Below, piece after piece: positions 32,183 through 40,563 of a stretch of 46,677 nt of DNA (position 1 is the stretch's first letter; the number at the start of each line of letters is the position of its first letter). The notes beneath the pieces were generated by a model. That model did no database searches. It saw only the letters and a program-made list of their open reading frames with translations, and was not told the origin of the DNA. The position numbers were made by a program, and so were the translations under genes. Source of the stretch: CAZDYP01 sp964509505 (GTDB lineage Bacteria > Chloroflexota > Anaerolineae > JACRMK01). The DNA lies in assembly GCA_964509505.1 (NCBI GenBank), contig CAZDYP010000014.1, positions 1 through 46,677 of the forward strand, given 5' to 3'.

Positions 32183-33049
32183 TTATTCTTCCACCACGCG
32201 CATCAAGCCCCCAGGCCGCACCAAGAGGAAGATGATGAGCGTAAAGTACACGACAGCTTCCGCGACTTGCGTGTTGAGCCAAAAGCCGCTCAACGCTTCG
32301 ACGACGCCGATGACGAGCGCGCCGATGAACGCGCCCAGAAAGCTGCCGAGCCCGCCGACCACAACGATCGTGAATGCGCGCAACAGCGTGCCGGGACCCG
32401 CGCCCGGCGTGACAGGCAAGAACGTGACCAGCAACGTGCCTGCTGCGCCCGCCATCGCCGCTGCCAACGCAAACGTGAGGACGCGCACGCGCGCGACGTT
32501 GATGCCGCACACGCGCGCCATCTCGCTGCTTTGCGCCGTCGCGCGAATGGCTTTGCCCCAGCGCGTGCGTTGCAAGAACAGCCACACCGCAAGGCTGAGG
32601 AGCAGCGCGGCGATGAACGCAATGCCGCGCGAGCGCGAAATGGAAATGCCCATGATTTCGATGCCGCCCGTGAAATAGGGCACCGAGCGATAGTTGGCGG
32701 TGAAAAAGAATAAGCCGAGGTTAATGAGGAGAATGGACAGCCCCCACATCAAAATCAACGACATGAGCGGCTCGCGTCCAACGACGCGCCGCACCAGCGT
32801 CGCTTGCAATGCGCCGCCGACGACGAACAACACAGGTGCAGAGACCAACAACGTGAGCAATGGGTTCAACTCGAATTGGTCGTGGATGAAGAACGTGAGA
32901 TACGCGCCCATGATCATCAAGTCGCCATGCGCGACGTTGACGACGCGCATCACGCCGAAGATGAGGTTCAGCCCTGCCGCCGCCAGCGCATACACGCCGC
33001 CGAGCAGCAAGCCGCCGACGATGAGTTGAGCGAGGATGGTCAGATCCAT
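32183..33049 (-). CDS. livH: Branched-chain amino acid ABC transporter permease LivH
   Basis: This is the second membrane subunit (288 aa, about eight helices). LLLGGVYALAAAGLNLIFGVMRVVNVAHG, with key residues GLNLIFGV-R-VN-AHG, is diagnostic at the N-terminus. The loop FLQRTRWGKAIRATAQSSEMARVCGIN is the coupling segment. It is separated from livK by a long hairpin-forming spacer, while livH-livM-livG-livF are tightly packed. Confidence 0.93.
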   Translation of the reverse strand: MDLTILAQLIVGGLLLGGVYALAAAGLNLIFGVMRVVNVAHGDLMIMGAYLTFFIHDQFELNPLLTLLVSAPVLFVVGGALQATLVRRVVGREPLMSLILMWGLSILLINLGLFFFTANYRSVPYFTGGIEIMGISISRSRGIAFIAALLLSLAVWLFLQRTRWGKAIRATAQSSEMARVCGINVARVRVLTFALAAAMAGAAGTLLVTFLPVTPGAGPGTLLRAFTIVVVGGLGSFLGAFIGALVIGVVEALSGFWLNTQVAEAVVYFTLIIFLLVRPGGLMRVVEE

Positions 33050-33054
33050 TGTCG

Positions 33055-33170
33055 AGTGTCAAGCGTCAAGGGTCATGGAGCATGGGTCACGCGCCAACGG
33101 TCATGGGTCACCTCCCAACTTGGCACATGACACATGACACTTGACGCTTGACCCTTGACGCTTGCTATTT
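33055..33170. repeat. Long word hairpin between livK and livH
   Basis: AGTGTCAAGCGTCAAGGGTCA on the left (about 33055-33077, shown as its words GTGTCAAG, CGTCAAGG) pairs with TGACACTTGACGCTTGACCC words on the right (about 33133-33160). The interior repeats GGGTCA. In the minus-strand transcript it lies right after the binding-protein gene. Confidence 0.75.
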
Positions 33171-33173
33171 CGT

Positions 33174-34448
33174 TTAGCGCGCGTTCCATGCAGGCATCGG
33201 CAAAATGGGTTGCGCTTCGGCCACGCTGGCGGGCCAGACCAGCACGCGCTTGCCCTTTTGCCATTGCACCAGATACGACGCTTTGGCGATTTGCGCGCCT
33301 GTCGCATCTACTTTATAAGCGCCATAGATCGTCGTTGCTTCCATCGTCGCCAAAGTATCGCGCAGTTTCTCGTTGTCAACGGCTTTGATTTTCTCGATGG
33401 CTTGCTGCAAGAGCTGTGCGGCCGCGTAACCACCCGCTGCATGATAACCCGGCTCGTAGCCATACTTCGCCTTGTAAGCGTTGACAAAGTCGCTGACGCC
33501 CTTCAAGCCTGGCTCCCATTGCGTCGCGCCGTAAATGTAATCAGCGTCGGCTTTGAGCGTCGCATTGAAGTCGGGCAGCGCGGGACCGACAGTCAACGCC
33601 ATGATCTTCGGCGCCCAGTTCAAGTCTTTGCTTTGGCGCACAAGCAGCGTCGCATCTTCGCCATACGTGCCGCCCAACAACACATCGGGATTGAGTGCCT
33701 TGATCTTCGTCAGCATCGGCGAGAGGTCTTTCACGTCGCGCCCATATTCTTCTTCGAACACGACGGTCATGCCTGCGGCTTTTGCCTTCTCCTTCGCGCT
33801 CTTGATGGCGTCTTTGGCAAAGGCGCTGTTCTCGTTGACGGCGGCGACGGTCTTGTAGCCTTGCTTCTTCGCCAAGTCAATCGCGCCGTCAAGATAAAAT
33901 GGCGCCAGCGTGTAGATGCCGAAGACGTACTTGTAGCCGCGCGTCCAAATGCCCGTCTCCGATGCGCCGGCTGCAATCATTGGATACTTGTACTTTTCGG
34001 TAACGGTGCTGGCTGGCAATGTCACAGGGCTGGAGTAAGGACCGAGAATCAAATCCACTTTGTCTTCGGTGATGAGCTTCTCGTACAACTTCGCGGAAGT
34101 TTCAGGGTCGGATTTGTCGTCGTAGATGACAAGCTCGACTTTGCGCCCCAGCAAGCCGCCCTTGGCGTTGATCTGTTCTTCCCACAACTTGTAGCCGTTT
34201 TGTTCTTCCTTGCCCGTGCGGTCATAGCGCCCCGTCAGCGACAACGATGCGCCGATGCGAATGGGCTTCGCTGGTGTGGGCGCCACAGTCGGCGCGGCAG
34301 TCGGTGCGGCAACAACGGGTGTAGCTGTCGCCGTCGTAGGCGCGGCTGGCGGTGGAACGGCGGTGGGTGTGGCTGGCGCGGTTGTGGGTGCACACGCCAC
34401 CAGAAGCGCCGTCAAAGCCAACAACACACAAGCCATGATTCTTTTCAT
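33174..34448 (-). CDS. livK: Branched-chain amino acid ABC transporter substrate-binding lipoprotein LivK-like
   Basis: This is the periplasmic-type binding protein of the importer, anchored as a lipoprotein: the signal ends LLVAC (Cys at about residue 19). A Thr/Ala/Pro-rich linker runs to about 65, then the periplasmic-binding fold type I starts with PIRIGASLSLTGRYDRTGKEE. YDDKSDPETSAKLYEKLI and the VILGPYSSPVTLPAS-type ligand loop (here LILGPYSSPV) follow. Length (424 aa) is normal with the linker. GGAGGAG precedes the ATG. The substrate may be an amino acid or an amide; the family is broad. Confidence 0.9.
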   Translation of the reverse strand: MKRIMACVLLALTALLVACAPTTAPATPTAVPPPAAPTTATATPVVAAPTAAPTVAPTPAKPIRIGASLSLTGRYDRTGKEEQNGYKLWEEQINAKGGLLGRKVELVIYDDKSDPETSAKLYEKLITEDKVDLILGPYSSPVTLPASTVTEKYKYPMIAAGASETGIWTRGYKYVFGIYTLAPFYLDGAIDLAKKQGYKTVAAVNENSAFAKDAIKSAKEKAKAAGMTVVFEEEYGRDVKDLSPMLTKIKALNPDVLLGGTYGEDATLLVRQSKDLNWAPKIMALTVGPALPDFNATLKADADYIYGATQWEPGLKGVSDFVNAYKAKYGYEPGYHAAGGYAAAQLLQQAIEKIKAVDNEKLRDTLATMEATTIYGAYKVDATGAQIAKASYLVQWQKGKRVLVWPASVAEAQPILPMPAWNAR

Positions 34449-34493
34449 TTGCTCCTCCTCATTTATGAGCTAGGTATGATTTGCGACAAGCGG

Positions 34494-34522
34494 TTTATAC
34501 CCTACACGGCTTGGCTTGTCAA
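34494..34522 (-). promoter_or_regulatory. Sigma70-type promoter of the liv operon with overlapping inverted repeats
   Basis: On the minus strand the -35 is TTGACA (34517-34522), the spacer is 17 bases and the -10 is TATAAA (34494-34499). The pairs AAGCGGTT/AACCGCTT and GACAAGC/GCTTGTC flank and overlap the promoter elements, as an operator would. It sits just after the TRAP permease stop. Confidence 0.75.
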
Positions 34523-34530
34523 CCGCTTTT

Positions 34531-36519
34531 CTACTCATGCCTCGCAATTGTTTGTCTCTGCGAGAACCATTGCCACCCCAGCACCATCGCAAACAGCGCC
34601 AACCCCACGAGATCCCAATTGACCGCGGGGTAAATCAACAGCAAGCCAGCGACGACGAGGACGGCGCGCTCCCACCAACGCGTTGGGCGCAGGAGCCATC
34701 CGCCCACGCCCGTCGTCAGCGCCGTGATACCGACCAGCGCGGTGATGGCGGCGAAGACGATGTTCGCAGGGTCGCCCACCAACAGCAAGCCCACACCCTC
34801 GGGCGCGAGCGTGAACATGAACGGGACGATAAACGCGGGCAACGTATATTTCCACGCCATCATCATCGTCTTGTAGGGATTGCCTCCCGTGATAGCGGCG
34901 GCGGCAAAGGGCGACAAACCTACGGGCGGCGACACTTCGGACAGCAAGGCATAATAGAAGATGAACATGTGCGCGGCAAAATCAGGCACGCCCATCTTGA
35001 CCAAGGCGGGAGCTGCCATCACAGCGGCGATGATGTATGAGGCGGTGATGGGTAACGCGAGCCCCAACACCCACACGGCGGCCGCCGTATAAATCAAGCC
35101 GAGCAACAGATTGGAGCCAGCGAAATCAATGATGATACCCGACAGTTTGAGTCCGAGTCCCGTCAACGTGAACACGCCAATGATGATGCCTGCGGCAGCG
35201 CACGTGGCGACCACTGAGAGGATTTGCTTCGCGCCCGATTCAAGCGCGTGCCACAACCGCGCGGGCGTCAATCGCGTCTCAGTGCGTAGATAACTCAAGG
35301 CAAATGCAACGACGCTCGCCCAAAACACCGAGAGAATCGCGGTGAAGCCGCCGACCATGAAGATGACGATGGTGAACAGCGACGAGAGATGATAGCCATA
35401 TTTGAACAAGAGCTCACGCAGCGGCGGCGTTTCAATCTGCACTTCTTTGATGCCGAATTTGTGCGCGTCGAGTTCGATCATCAGGAAAATCGCAGCGTAA
35501 TAGAGCAGCGTCGGCACCAGCGACATCGCAATCACTTGCAGATAACCGATCTTGAGGAACTCGGCGATGATGAACGACGCCGCGCCCAACACGGGCGGCG
35601 ACAACACCGCGCCGATGCCGCCCGCCGACAACATGCCGCCCGCTGATTCTTTGTCGTAGCCTGCCTTCTTGAGCAGCGGATACGCAATCGAGCCAAGCGT
35701 GACCGTCGTCGCCACGCCGCTGCCTGAGGGGCCCCCAAGCAAGAACGAGGCGAGCGTAACGACGCGACCTGGGCCCGTGCGCTTACGCCCCAACGCCGCG
35801 AACGAAAAGTCCACGAAGAATTTGCCCGCGCCCGAATAGTCGAGCAGCGCGCCATAGATGGTGAACAAGATGATGAACGACGACGACACATCGAGCGGCA
35901 CGCCAAAGATGCCTTCGAGCGTCATGTACATGTGGCCGACGAGCCGATCCACTTCGTAGCCACGATGCCCAAACACGCCGGGCAAATCGAACGGAATCGA
36001 GCCGCGCGTGCCTGTCAAGCCATACATCAAGAAGATGACGACGAGCGCCGCCAGATGCCAGCCGACGCTGCGGCGCACCGCTTCCAGAATCAGCAAGATG
36101 AGCAAGCCGCCAAAGACGATATCGTTGGTGTTGGGCAACGCCGAACGATAGATGAACTGGTCGAAGTCCACGAAGATGTAGCCGACGGCGACGAGGCTCA
36201 ACACGGCGAGGCAGCTGTCGGTCACGCCAAGTCGTTTGCGCCAATCGTTGTTGGCAGTGCGCGCGGGGTACAACAGGAAAACCAACACCAGACCAAACAG
36301 CAAATGGATACCGCGCATCATTTGTGCTGGCACGACGGCGAGCGCGCTATACAACGCGAAGACCGACATGCCAACGGCGATGCACGCGATGCCGATGCCG
36401 AGCGGTCCGCTCAGCGTGCGCGTCGCGCCTTCAAACTGTTCGACAAGCTCTTCGATCTGTTCCTGATTGATGAGGGGCGTCGTTTCTTTTTCAGCAACGA
36501 CAATGGGTTGGGAGGGCAT
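34531..36519 (-). CDS. TRAP transporter fused permease (4TM/12TM fusion, TAXI type)
   Basis: This 662-residue integral membrane protein joins the small (DctQ) and large (DctM) subunits of a TRAP importer. The N-terminal 200 residues carry about four to six helices and the C-terminal 430 about twelve. Characteristic blocks are SSSFIILFTIYGALLDYSGAG, LLGGPSGSGVATTVTLGS, KKAGYDKESAGGMLSAGGIGAVLSPP and LSEVSPPVGLSPFAAAAITGGNP (shown in parts). It uses an ion gradient with a TAXI-type binding protein, which is encoded two genes upstream. AAGGA lies 8 bases before the ATG. Confidence 0.93.
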   Translation of the reverse strand: MPSQPIVVAEKETTPLINQEQIEELVEQFEGATRTLSGPLGIGIACIAVGMSVFALYSALAVVPAQMMRGIHLLFGLVLVFLLYPARTANNDWRKRLGVTDSCLAVLSLVAVGYIFVDFDQFIYRSALPNTNDIVFGGLLILLILEAVRRSVGWHLAALVVIFLMYGLTGTRGSIPFDLPGVFGHRGYEVDRLVGHMYMTLEGIFGVPLDVSSSFIILFTIYGALLDYSGAGKFFVDFSFAALGRKRTGPGRVVTLASFLLGGPSGSGVATTVTLGSIAYPLLKKAGYDKESAGGMLSAGGIGAVLSPPVLGAASFIIAEFLKIGYLQVIAMSLVPTLLYYAAIFLMIELDAHKFGIKEVQIETPPLRELLFKYGYHLSSLFTIVIFMVGGFTAILSVFWASVVAFALSYLRTETRLTPARLWHALESGAKQILSVVATCAAAGIIIGVFTLTGLGLKLSGIIIDFAGSNLLLGLIYTAAAVWVLGLALPITASYIIAAVMAAPALVKMGVPDFAAHMFIFYYALLSEVSPPVGLSPFAAAAITGGNPYKTMMMAWKYTLPAFIVPFMFTLAPEGVGLLLVGDPANIVFAAITALVGITALTTGVGGWLLRPTRWWERAVLVVAGLLLIYPAVNWDLVGLALFAMVLGWQWFSQRQTIARHE

Positions 36520-36551
36520 CTATAGTTCCTTTTGCCAACATGATACTATGC

Positions 36552-37112
36552 TCAAAAACATTCGCCAATGCGTGCGACACGCCTCACTTTCACGACCAAC
36601 ACCGTTCCCTCCGCGAACTGTTGTGACAACGCCCATTCGCGCCCACGCGGTTGCCGCACGATCAACCGTTGCTCGCCGCGCGGGCTCACCTTCAAGCGCA
36701 CTTGCTCATACGCTTGCGCCACAGGAGCGCCCTCGGCGAGACCATCATGCACCCGATAATTTTTGATGCCGTAATAATCCAGGACGATGGGCGCGCTTTG
36801 CACTTGCGCGACGTGAATGCGATCGGGCTCGAGCGACCACGTCTCTGTGACCAACACGCCGTAAATCGAATTGCGCGAGACGTAGTGGCTGATAGCAGCT
36901 GGCGGATGGCTAATAGCAAACAGCGGATAGCGGATAGGTTCACACAAGACGACGATGTTTGTTTCTGCGTCACGCACTTCCAAGACAGAAATGGGGCTTA
37001 GCGCGAACGCCAGCCCCATGGAAGCGAGTAAAAAAGCCAACGAGGAGATGAGTAAACGGGGAAATGGGAAAACGGAGAAAGGGGGAAATAAGGCACGACT
37101 CACATTATCCAT
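36552..37112 (-). CDS. DUF1850 domain protein
   Basis: This gene lies between the TAXI binding protein and the fused TRAP permease, where DUF1850 proteins commonly occur. The ATG at 37112 starts MDNVSRALFPPF before one hydrophobic helix (about 10-35); an ATG at 37166 would add a very basic extension from a word-repeat region. The core has VLCEPI, SRNSIYGVLVTETWSLE and a C-terminal basic strand region. About 186 residues. It probably faces the outside and assists the transporter, a role inferred from context. Confidence 0.8.
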   Translation of the reverse strand: MDNVSRALFPPFSVFPFPRLLISSLAFLLASMGLAFALSPISVLEVRDAETNIVVLCEPIRYPLFAISHPPAAISHYVSRNSIYGVLVTETWSLEPDRIHVAQVQSAPIVLDYYGIKNYRVHDGLAEGAPVAQAYEQVRLKVSPRGEQRLIVRQPRGREWALSQQFAEGTVLVVKVRRVARIGECF

Positions 37113-37162
37113 TCTACGTCTCCCTTGTCTCCTCGCTGACTCATTCCCCGTTCCTCGTTTAC

Positions 37163-38254
37163 TCACTTCACCGTGAGGCCCTTCTCCGCATAGAACTTGA
37201 TCGCGCCGGCGTGGAATGGAATCGGCGAACCGACGGTAGCTTGCGGCAGCCCAAATCGCTTTGCCTCAGCATGAATCAGAGCCACATCGCTTTGCTTATC
37301 CACCATCATCTTCAAGATGTCGTACGCGAGGCTCGCATCGAACTTCTCGTTGACGGCGAGCAAATTCGCGGTGCCTGCCACATCCACATCCGCCTCTTGT
37401 CCTTGATACGTGCCTTTGGGAATCGTCAGCTTGAAATAGAACGGACCATATTTTTCGTTCATCTTGGCAATCGCATCGCCACTGCCAATGAAACGTATCT
37501 TCTGCCCGGGCGTCGCCGCGAGATCAAGCACGGCGGCGGTCGGCAGACCACCATCCCAGAAGAACGCATCAATCTTCTTGTCCTTCATCGCGCCGGCGGA
37601 CTCCGCCACACCGAGCCGCTCGCGCTTGATGTCCGTCTCGGGATTGATGCCAACCGCTTCCAGCACCCGGTTGGCTTTGATTTCGGTGCCACTGCCGGCC
37701 GCGCCGACGCTGACACGCTTACCCTTCAAATCAGCCGCTGTCTTGATGCCCGACTCTTCGGTCGCGACGATGTGCATGTAGTTCGAATACAACACGGCTA
37801 ACGCGCGTACAGGCACTTTGCCTGTATCCTTGAATGAACCGCGTCCTTCCAACGCATCATACGCCGTATCCGCCAACACGAAGGCGAGGTCGGCTTTGCC
37901 CGATTGAATCAGTTTCATGTTGTCAACGGATGCAGCGGTCACTTCGGCGCTAGCCTCGACGTTGGTTACGTTCTTGCTGATGAGCGAGGCGAGACCGCCG
38001 CCGTATGGATAATAGACGCCGCCCGTGCCGCCCGTGACAATCGAGAGGCGTGTCTTGGGACGTGTGGTTGCGGCAGGGGTTGGGGTAGGTTGCGGCGCCG
38101 CGGTGGGCTGCGCAGCGGGCGCTTGCGTCGCTGCGGGTGCGCGTGTTGCCGTCGCAACGGGTGCGGCTGTCGGTGTGGGGGGCGGCGGCGTAGGTCCGCA
38201 CGCCAGCAAGCAGAGCGTTAAGCCGCACAACAAAACAACCTGTTTCTTTTTCAC
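37163..38254 (-). CDS. TAXI-family TRAP transporter substrate-binding lipoprotein
   Basis: This is the extracytoplasmic binding protein of the TRAP system. The GTG at 38254 follows AGGAGGAG and begins a lipoprotein signal ending LCLLAC (Cys near residue 19). A Thr/Pro/Ala-rich linker runs to about 70, then the TAXI fold with LSIVTGGTGGVYYPYGGGLASLI (key TGGTGG-YYP-GG), LIQSGKADLAFVLADTAY and VSVGAAGSGTEIKANRVLEAVG. About 363 residues. TAXI proteins bind dicarboxylates, glutamate or other organic acids; specificity is not determined. The gene is preceded by a long structured leader and a strong promoter. Confidence 0.92.
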   Translation of the reverse strand: MKKKQVVLLCGLTLCLLACGPTPPPPTPTAAPVATATRAPAATQAPAAQPTAAPQPTPTPAATTRPKTRLSIVTGGTGGVYYPYGGGLASLISKNVTNVEASAEVTAASVDNMKLIQSGKADLAFVLADTAYDALEGRGSFKDTGKVPVRALAVLYSNYMHIVATEESGIKTAADLKGKRVSVGAAGSGTEIKANRVLEAVGINPETDIKRERLGVAESAGAMKDKKIDAFFWDGGLPTAAVLDLAATPGQKIRFIGSGDAIAKMNEKYGPFYFKLTIPKGTYQGQEADVDVAGTANLLAVNEKFDASLAYDILKMMVDKQSDVALIHAEAKRFGLPQATVGSPIPFHAGAIKFYAEKGLTVK

Positions 38255-38277
38255 GTTTGCTCCTCCTGAAAAATATG

Positions 38278-38352
38278 GGGCTGCTGACTTTGATGTAGGA
38301 GACGTCGCCCGACGCCTCCTATGCAATTTCTACACCAAAGTCAGTAGAGCCC
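38278..38352 (-). promoter_or_regulatory. Long hairpin in the 5' leader of the TAXI operon
   Basis: CTGACTTTGATGTAG (38284-38298) matches the reverse complement of CTACACCAAAGTCAG (38330-38344) with one mismatch. GGGCT/AGCCC extends the outer stem with a bulge, and an inner stem pairs GGAGACGTCG with CGACGCCTCC (9 of 10). The hairpin would be near the 5' end of the mRNA, between the promoter and the ribosome-binding site. Confidence 0.65.
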
Positions 38353-38377
38353 AAAATATTTAAGCGAACGGGCAGGC

Positions 38378-38406
38378 AATATACAACGAAGGTCACGGAT
38401 TGTCAA
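38378..38406 (-). promoter_or_regulatory. Sigma70-type promoter of the TAXI-TRAP operon
   Basis: On the minus strand the -35 is TTGACA (38401-38406), the spacer is 17 bases and the -10 is TATATT (38378-38383). The predicted leader to the GTG at 38254 is about 115 bases and contains the long hairpin. Confidence 0.75.
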
Positions 38407-38415
38407 CGCACAAAC

Positions 38416-39990
38416 TCATGCTTTGAGACCTATCACCAACCGCGCCATCAAATTCGATTCGTCGCGCGGATGTCGTTCAGCAAGGGGTATCTCTGGGCCC
38501 GTGTCTAGCAGATACGCCACATGCAAGTACACTTGTGGGCTGATGAGAATTTCTCCGCCGCCCGCGCCGTTGCAATAGCGCGAGGCGATGTCCACCGTTT
38601 CGCCGACCAGCGTATATTCCATGCGTTCAGGCGAACCGAGAAAGCCATGAATCGCTTCGCCTGTGTGAATGCCGATGGCGATGTCGCACGCGGAGCGACG
38701 CCTCATCCGCCAACTATCCGCCAACGCTCGCATCACCTGTTGCATCTCCAACGCCGCCGACACCGCTTTGAACCATTGGTTGTCGTCGGGTTCAGGGCTG
38801 CCAAACACCGCGATAATCGAATCACTCACGTATTTGTCCACCGTGCCATCGTATTTGAAGATGATCGGCACCAATGCGCTGAACATATCGTTAAGCAACA
38901 ACACCAGCTCGTCGGGGCGCAGCTCGTCTGTCAACTCTTGGACGCGGCGCACGTCAGTCACCAAAATCGTCACCGGATTGACCGTGCGCCCGCCGAGCCA
39001 CAAACTGCCGCGCTCGTCTAGTTCGTGTATCAGCCGTTCCGCGACTTTGGGAGAAAAATGGCGCAACAAATTGGCGCGCACTAATTCCGAGCGATGCAGC
39101 TCGGCTTGCAAAGCGTGGTTCTTGACGTACATCCCTACCTGATTCGCGAGCGCCAACATCAAGCGCAAGTCACCTTCTTCAAACGCATCGGGAGTGCTGG
39201 TGTTATCAACATAGAGCACGCCTTGTATTTCATCCTTCCAGATGAGCGGCGCGTACATCGCCGCTTGGGTACCGTGCCGTGAGAGACTAGTCGTAAGCAT
39301 AGCCGTTATCAGCGATTGGTCAATGCGCCAAATGAACGCTTCCCGTTTCTCAATCGCGCGGTGCAACAAACTGCGACTGGCGGTGGGCGTGTTGCTTTCG
39401 GGCAGACTGCCATTGAACACGAGCTCATCGCCCTCGCGCAAAAATAAGCCGCAGCGCTCGGCGCCCGGAATCGCTTGTTGCACGTGCTTGTTCACGACGT
39501 TGGCTAATTGTCCAAAGGCTTGTAACGCGCTTAAAGCCGTGTCCAATTCGTAGAAAGCGGTGAGACGACGGCGCACGGCTACCAGCGACAACATGCCAGG
39601 TTTTTTCTCTTGGGGAATGATGAGATCTTGTTTAGGTTCAGCTGCGATCACCGTAGAAGTGAGGTCGCCAGCGGGCGGGTGTTCTTCGAGGTCAGGCGGC
39701 ACGATGACCTCAACGCGCGTTTCGCCCACCAGGATCACATCGCCCACATTGAGTTTCGTTTTAGCGGCGATGCGCTGCCCATTAACCCACGTGCCATTTC
39801 TGCTGTTGCGATCTTCGACCCAATAATTGCTGCCGTCATAGGCGATGAGCGCGTGGTGATGTGATACGCGCATATCAGGATACAAATCGAGCCCTTGATT
39901 TGTCTCCAACACGCGCCCGATGAGGACGCTATTGGTTGTGGCGGTAAAGGTGCCATGGGGATCTCGTGGTCCTGAAAAATGGATAATCAT
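38416..39990 (-). CDS. FHA-GAF-class III adenylate/guanylate cyclase
   Basis: This 524-residue signalling protein has three domains. The FHA domain (about 1-100) has IGRVLETN, SHHHALI and NGTWVNGQRI, a phosphothreonine reader. A GAF domain (about 150-320) contains MYAPLIWKDEIQGVLYVDN. The class III cyclase (about 335-520) has the metal Asp in LVTDVRR and in KYVSDSIIAVFG, with the adjacent Lys, and YTLVGETVDIASRY. The usual Asn of the VNxAxR motif is Asp here, although the Arg is kept. It likely makes a cyclic nucleotide in response to a phosphoprotein or GAF ligand. Such a nucleotide could feed the cNMP-binding protein at 18691-20424. Confidence 0.9.
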   Translation of the reverse strand: MIIHFSGPRDPHGTFTATTNSVLIGRVLETNQGLDLYPDMRVSHHHALIAYDGSNYWVEDRNSRNGTWVNGQRIAAKTKLNVGDVILVGETRVEVIVPPDLEEHPPAGDLTSTVIAAEPKQDLIIPQEKKPGMLSLVAVRRRLTAFYELDTALSALQAFGQLANVVNKHVQQAIPGAERCGLFLREGDELVFNGSLPESNTPTASRSLLHRAIEKREAFIWRIDQSLITAMLTTSLSRHGTQAAMYAPLIWKDEIQGVLYVDNTSTPDAFEEGDLRLMLALANQVGMYVKNHALQAELHRSELVRANLLRHFSPKVAERLIHELDERGSLWLGGRTVNPVTILVTDVRRVQELTDELRPDELVLLLNDMFSALVPIIFKYDGTVDKYVSDSIIAVFGSPEPDDNQWFKAVSAALEMQQVMRALADSWRMRRRSACDIAIGIHTGEAIHGFLGSPERMEYTLVGETVDIASRYCNGAGGGEILISPQVYLHVAYLLDTGPEIPLAERHPRDESNLMARLVIGLKA

Positions 39991-40154
39991 GGTGGCTTGC
40001 TCCTTGCCGAAAACCTAGTCAACTGAGCATGAGACGCTATCCACGCTACTGCGTTGCAGAAACAGGAGCCGCCCTTGGCTCTGGAAAACGGAGATATTGG
40101 AGCGGCGCGATTAGGCAGTGAACCTCGAATCTCTCAGCTCGCAGCTCCCATCTC

Positions 40155-40529
40155 TTAATAGGCTCCCCAATGTTTGAGCTGCTCATCGCTGATGCCGAAG
40201 AAGTGTGCAAATTCATGCGCGACCGTATGGCGGATTTGGGCGCGCACCTCGTCGGCGCTGGCGCACATTTGCTCGATGGGCCCGCTGAAAATGGTGATCT
40301 TATCAGGCAGCACCAAACCATAGCTCGTATTGCGCTGCGTCAACGGCACGCCTTCATACAAGCCCAATAATGTCTGGCCGGGCGGCACGTTCAGTTGTTG
40401 CAACTGTCGGTGCGAGGGCCAGCGCTCGACCACGACCTCGACATTATCGAGCCGGGTGGCGATGGGCTCAGGCAATGAGTCAATGGCTTCGGCGACGAGT
40501 TGCTCAAATTGAGCGGGAGTCAGTCGCAT
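40155..40529 (-). CDS. Small zincin-like metallopeptidase (DUF1025 type)
   Basis: This 124-residue protein carries the zinc-protease motif HEFAHFFGI (HExxH, then a third ligand expected downstream in SDEQL) near its C-terminus. MTPAQFEQLV-like MRLTPAQFEQLVAEAIDSLP at the start is typical of the family. GLYEGVPLTQRNTSYGLVLPDKI is the conserved middle. It is cytoplasmic with no signal. Members are proposed minimal metallopeptidases, and physiological substrates are unknown. Confidence 0.88.
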   Translation of the reverse strand: MRLTPAQFEQLVAEAIDSLPEPIATRLDNVEVVVERWPSHRQLQQLNVPPGQTLLGLYEGVPLTQRNTSYGLVLPDKITIFSGPIEQMCASADEVRAQIRHTVAHEFAHFFGISDEQLKHWGAY

Positions 40530-40563
40530 AGTCGTTAGTCGCTAGTCGCTAGTCGTTAGCGAC
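40529..40563. repeat. GTCGCTA-word repeat
   Basis: Tandem copies of AGTCGTT/AGTCGCT words followed by TTAGCGAC form a short imperfect hairpin between the DinB-like gene and the zincin gene. Confidence 0.6.

Noticed and set aside
33162..34622. Plus-strand frame of about 486 codons
   Set aside because: It is antisense to livK, which has a lipoprotein signal and a binding-protein fold. The plus-strand protein has low-complexity Arg/Cys runs and no recognisable domain.
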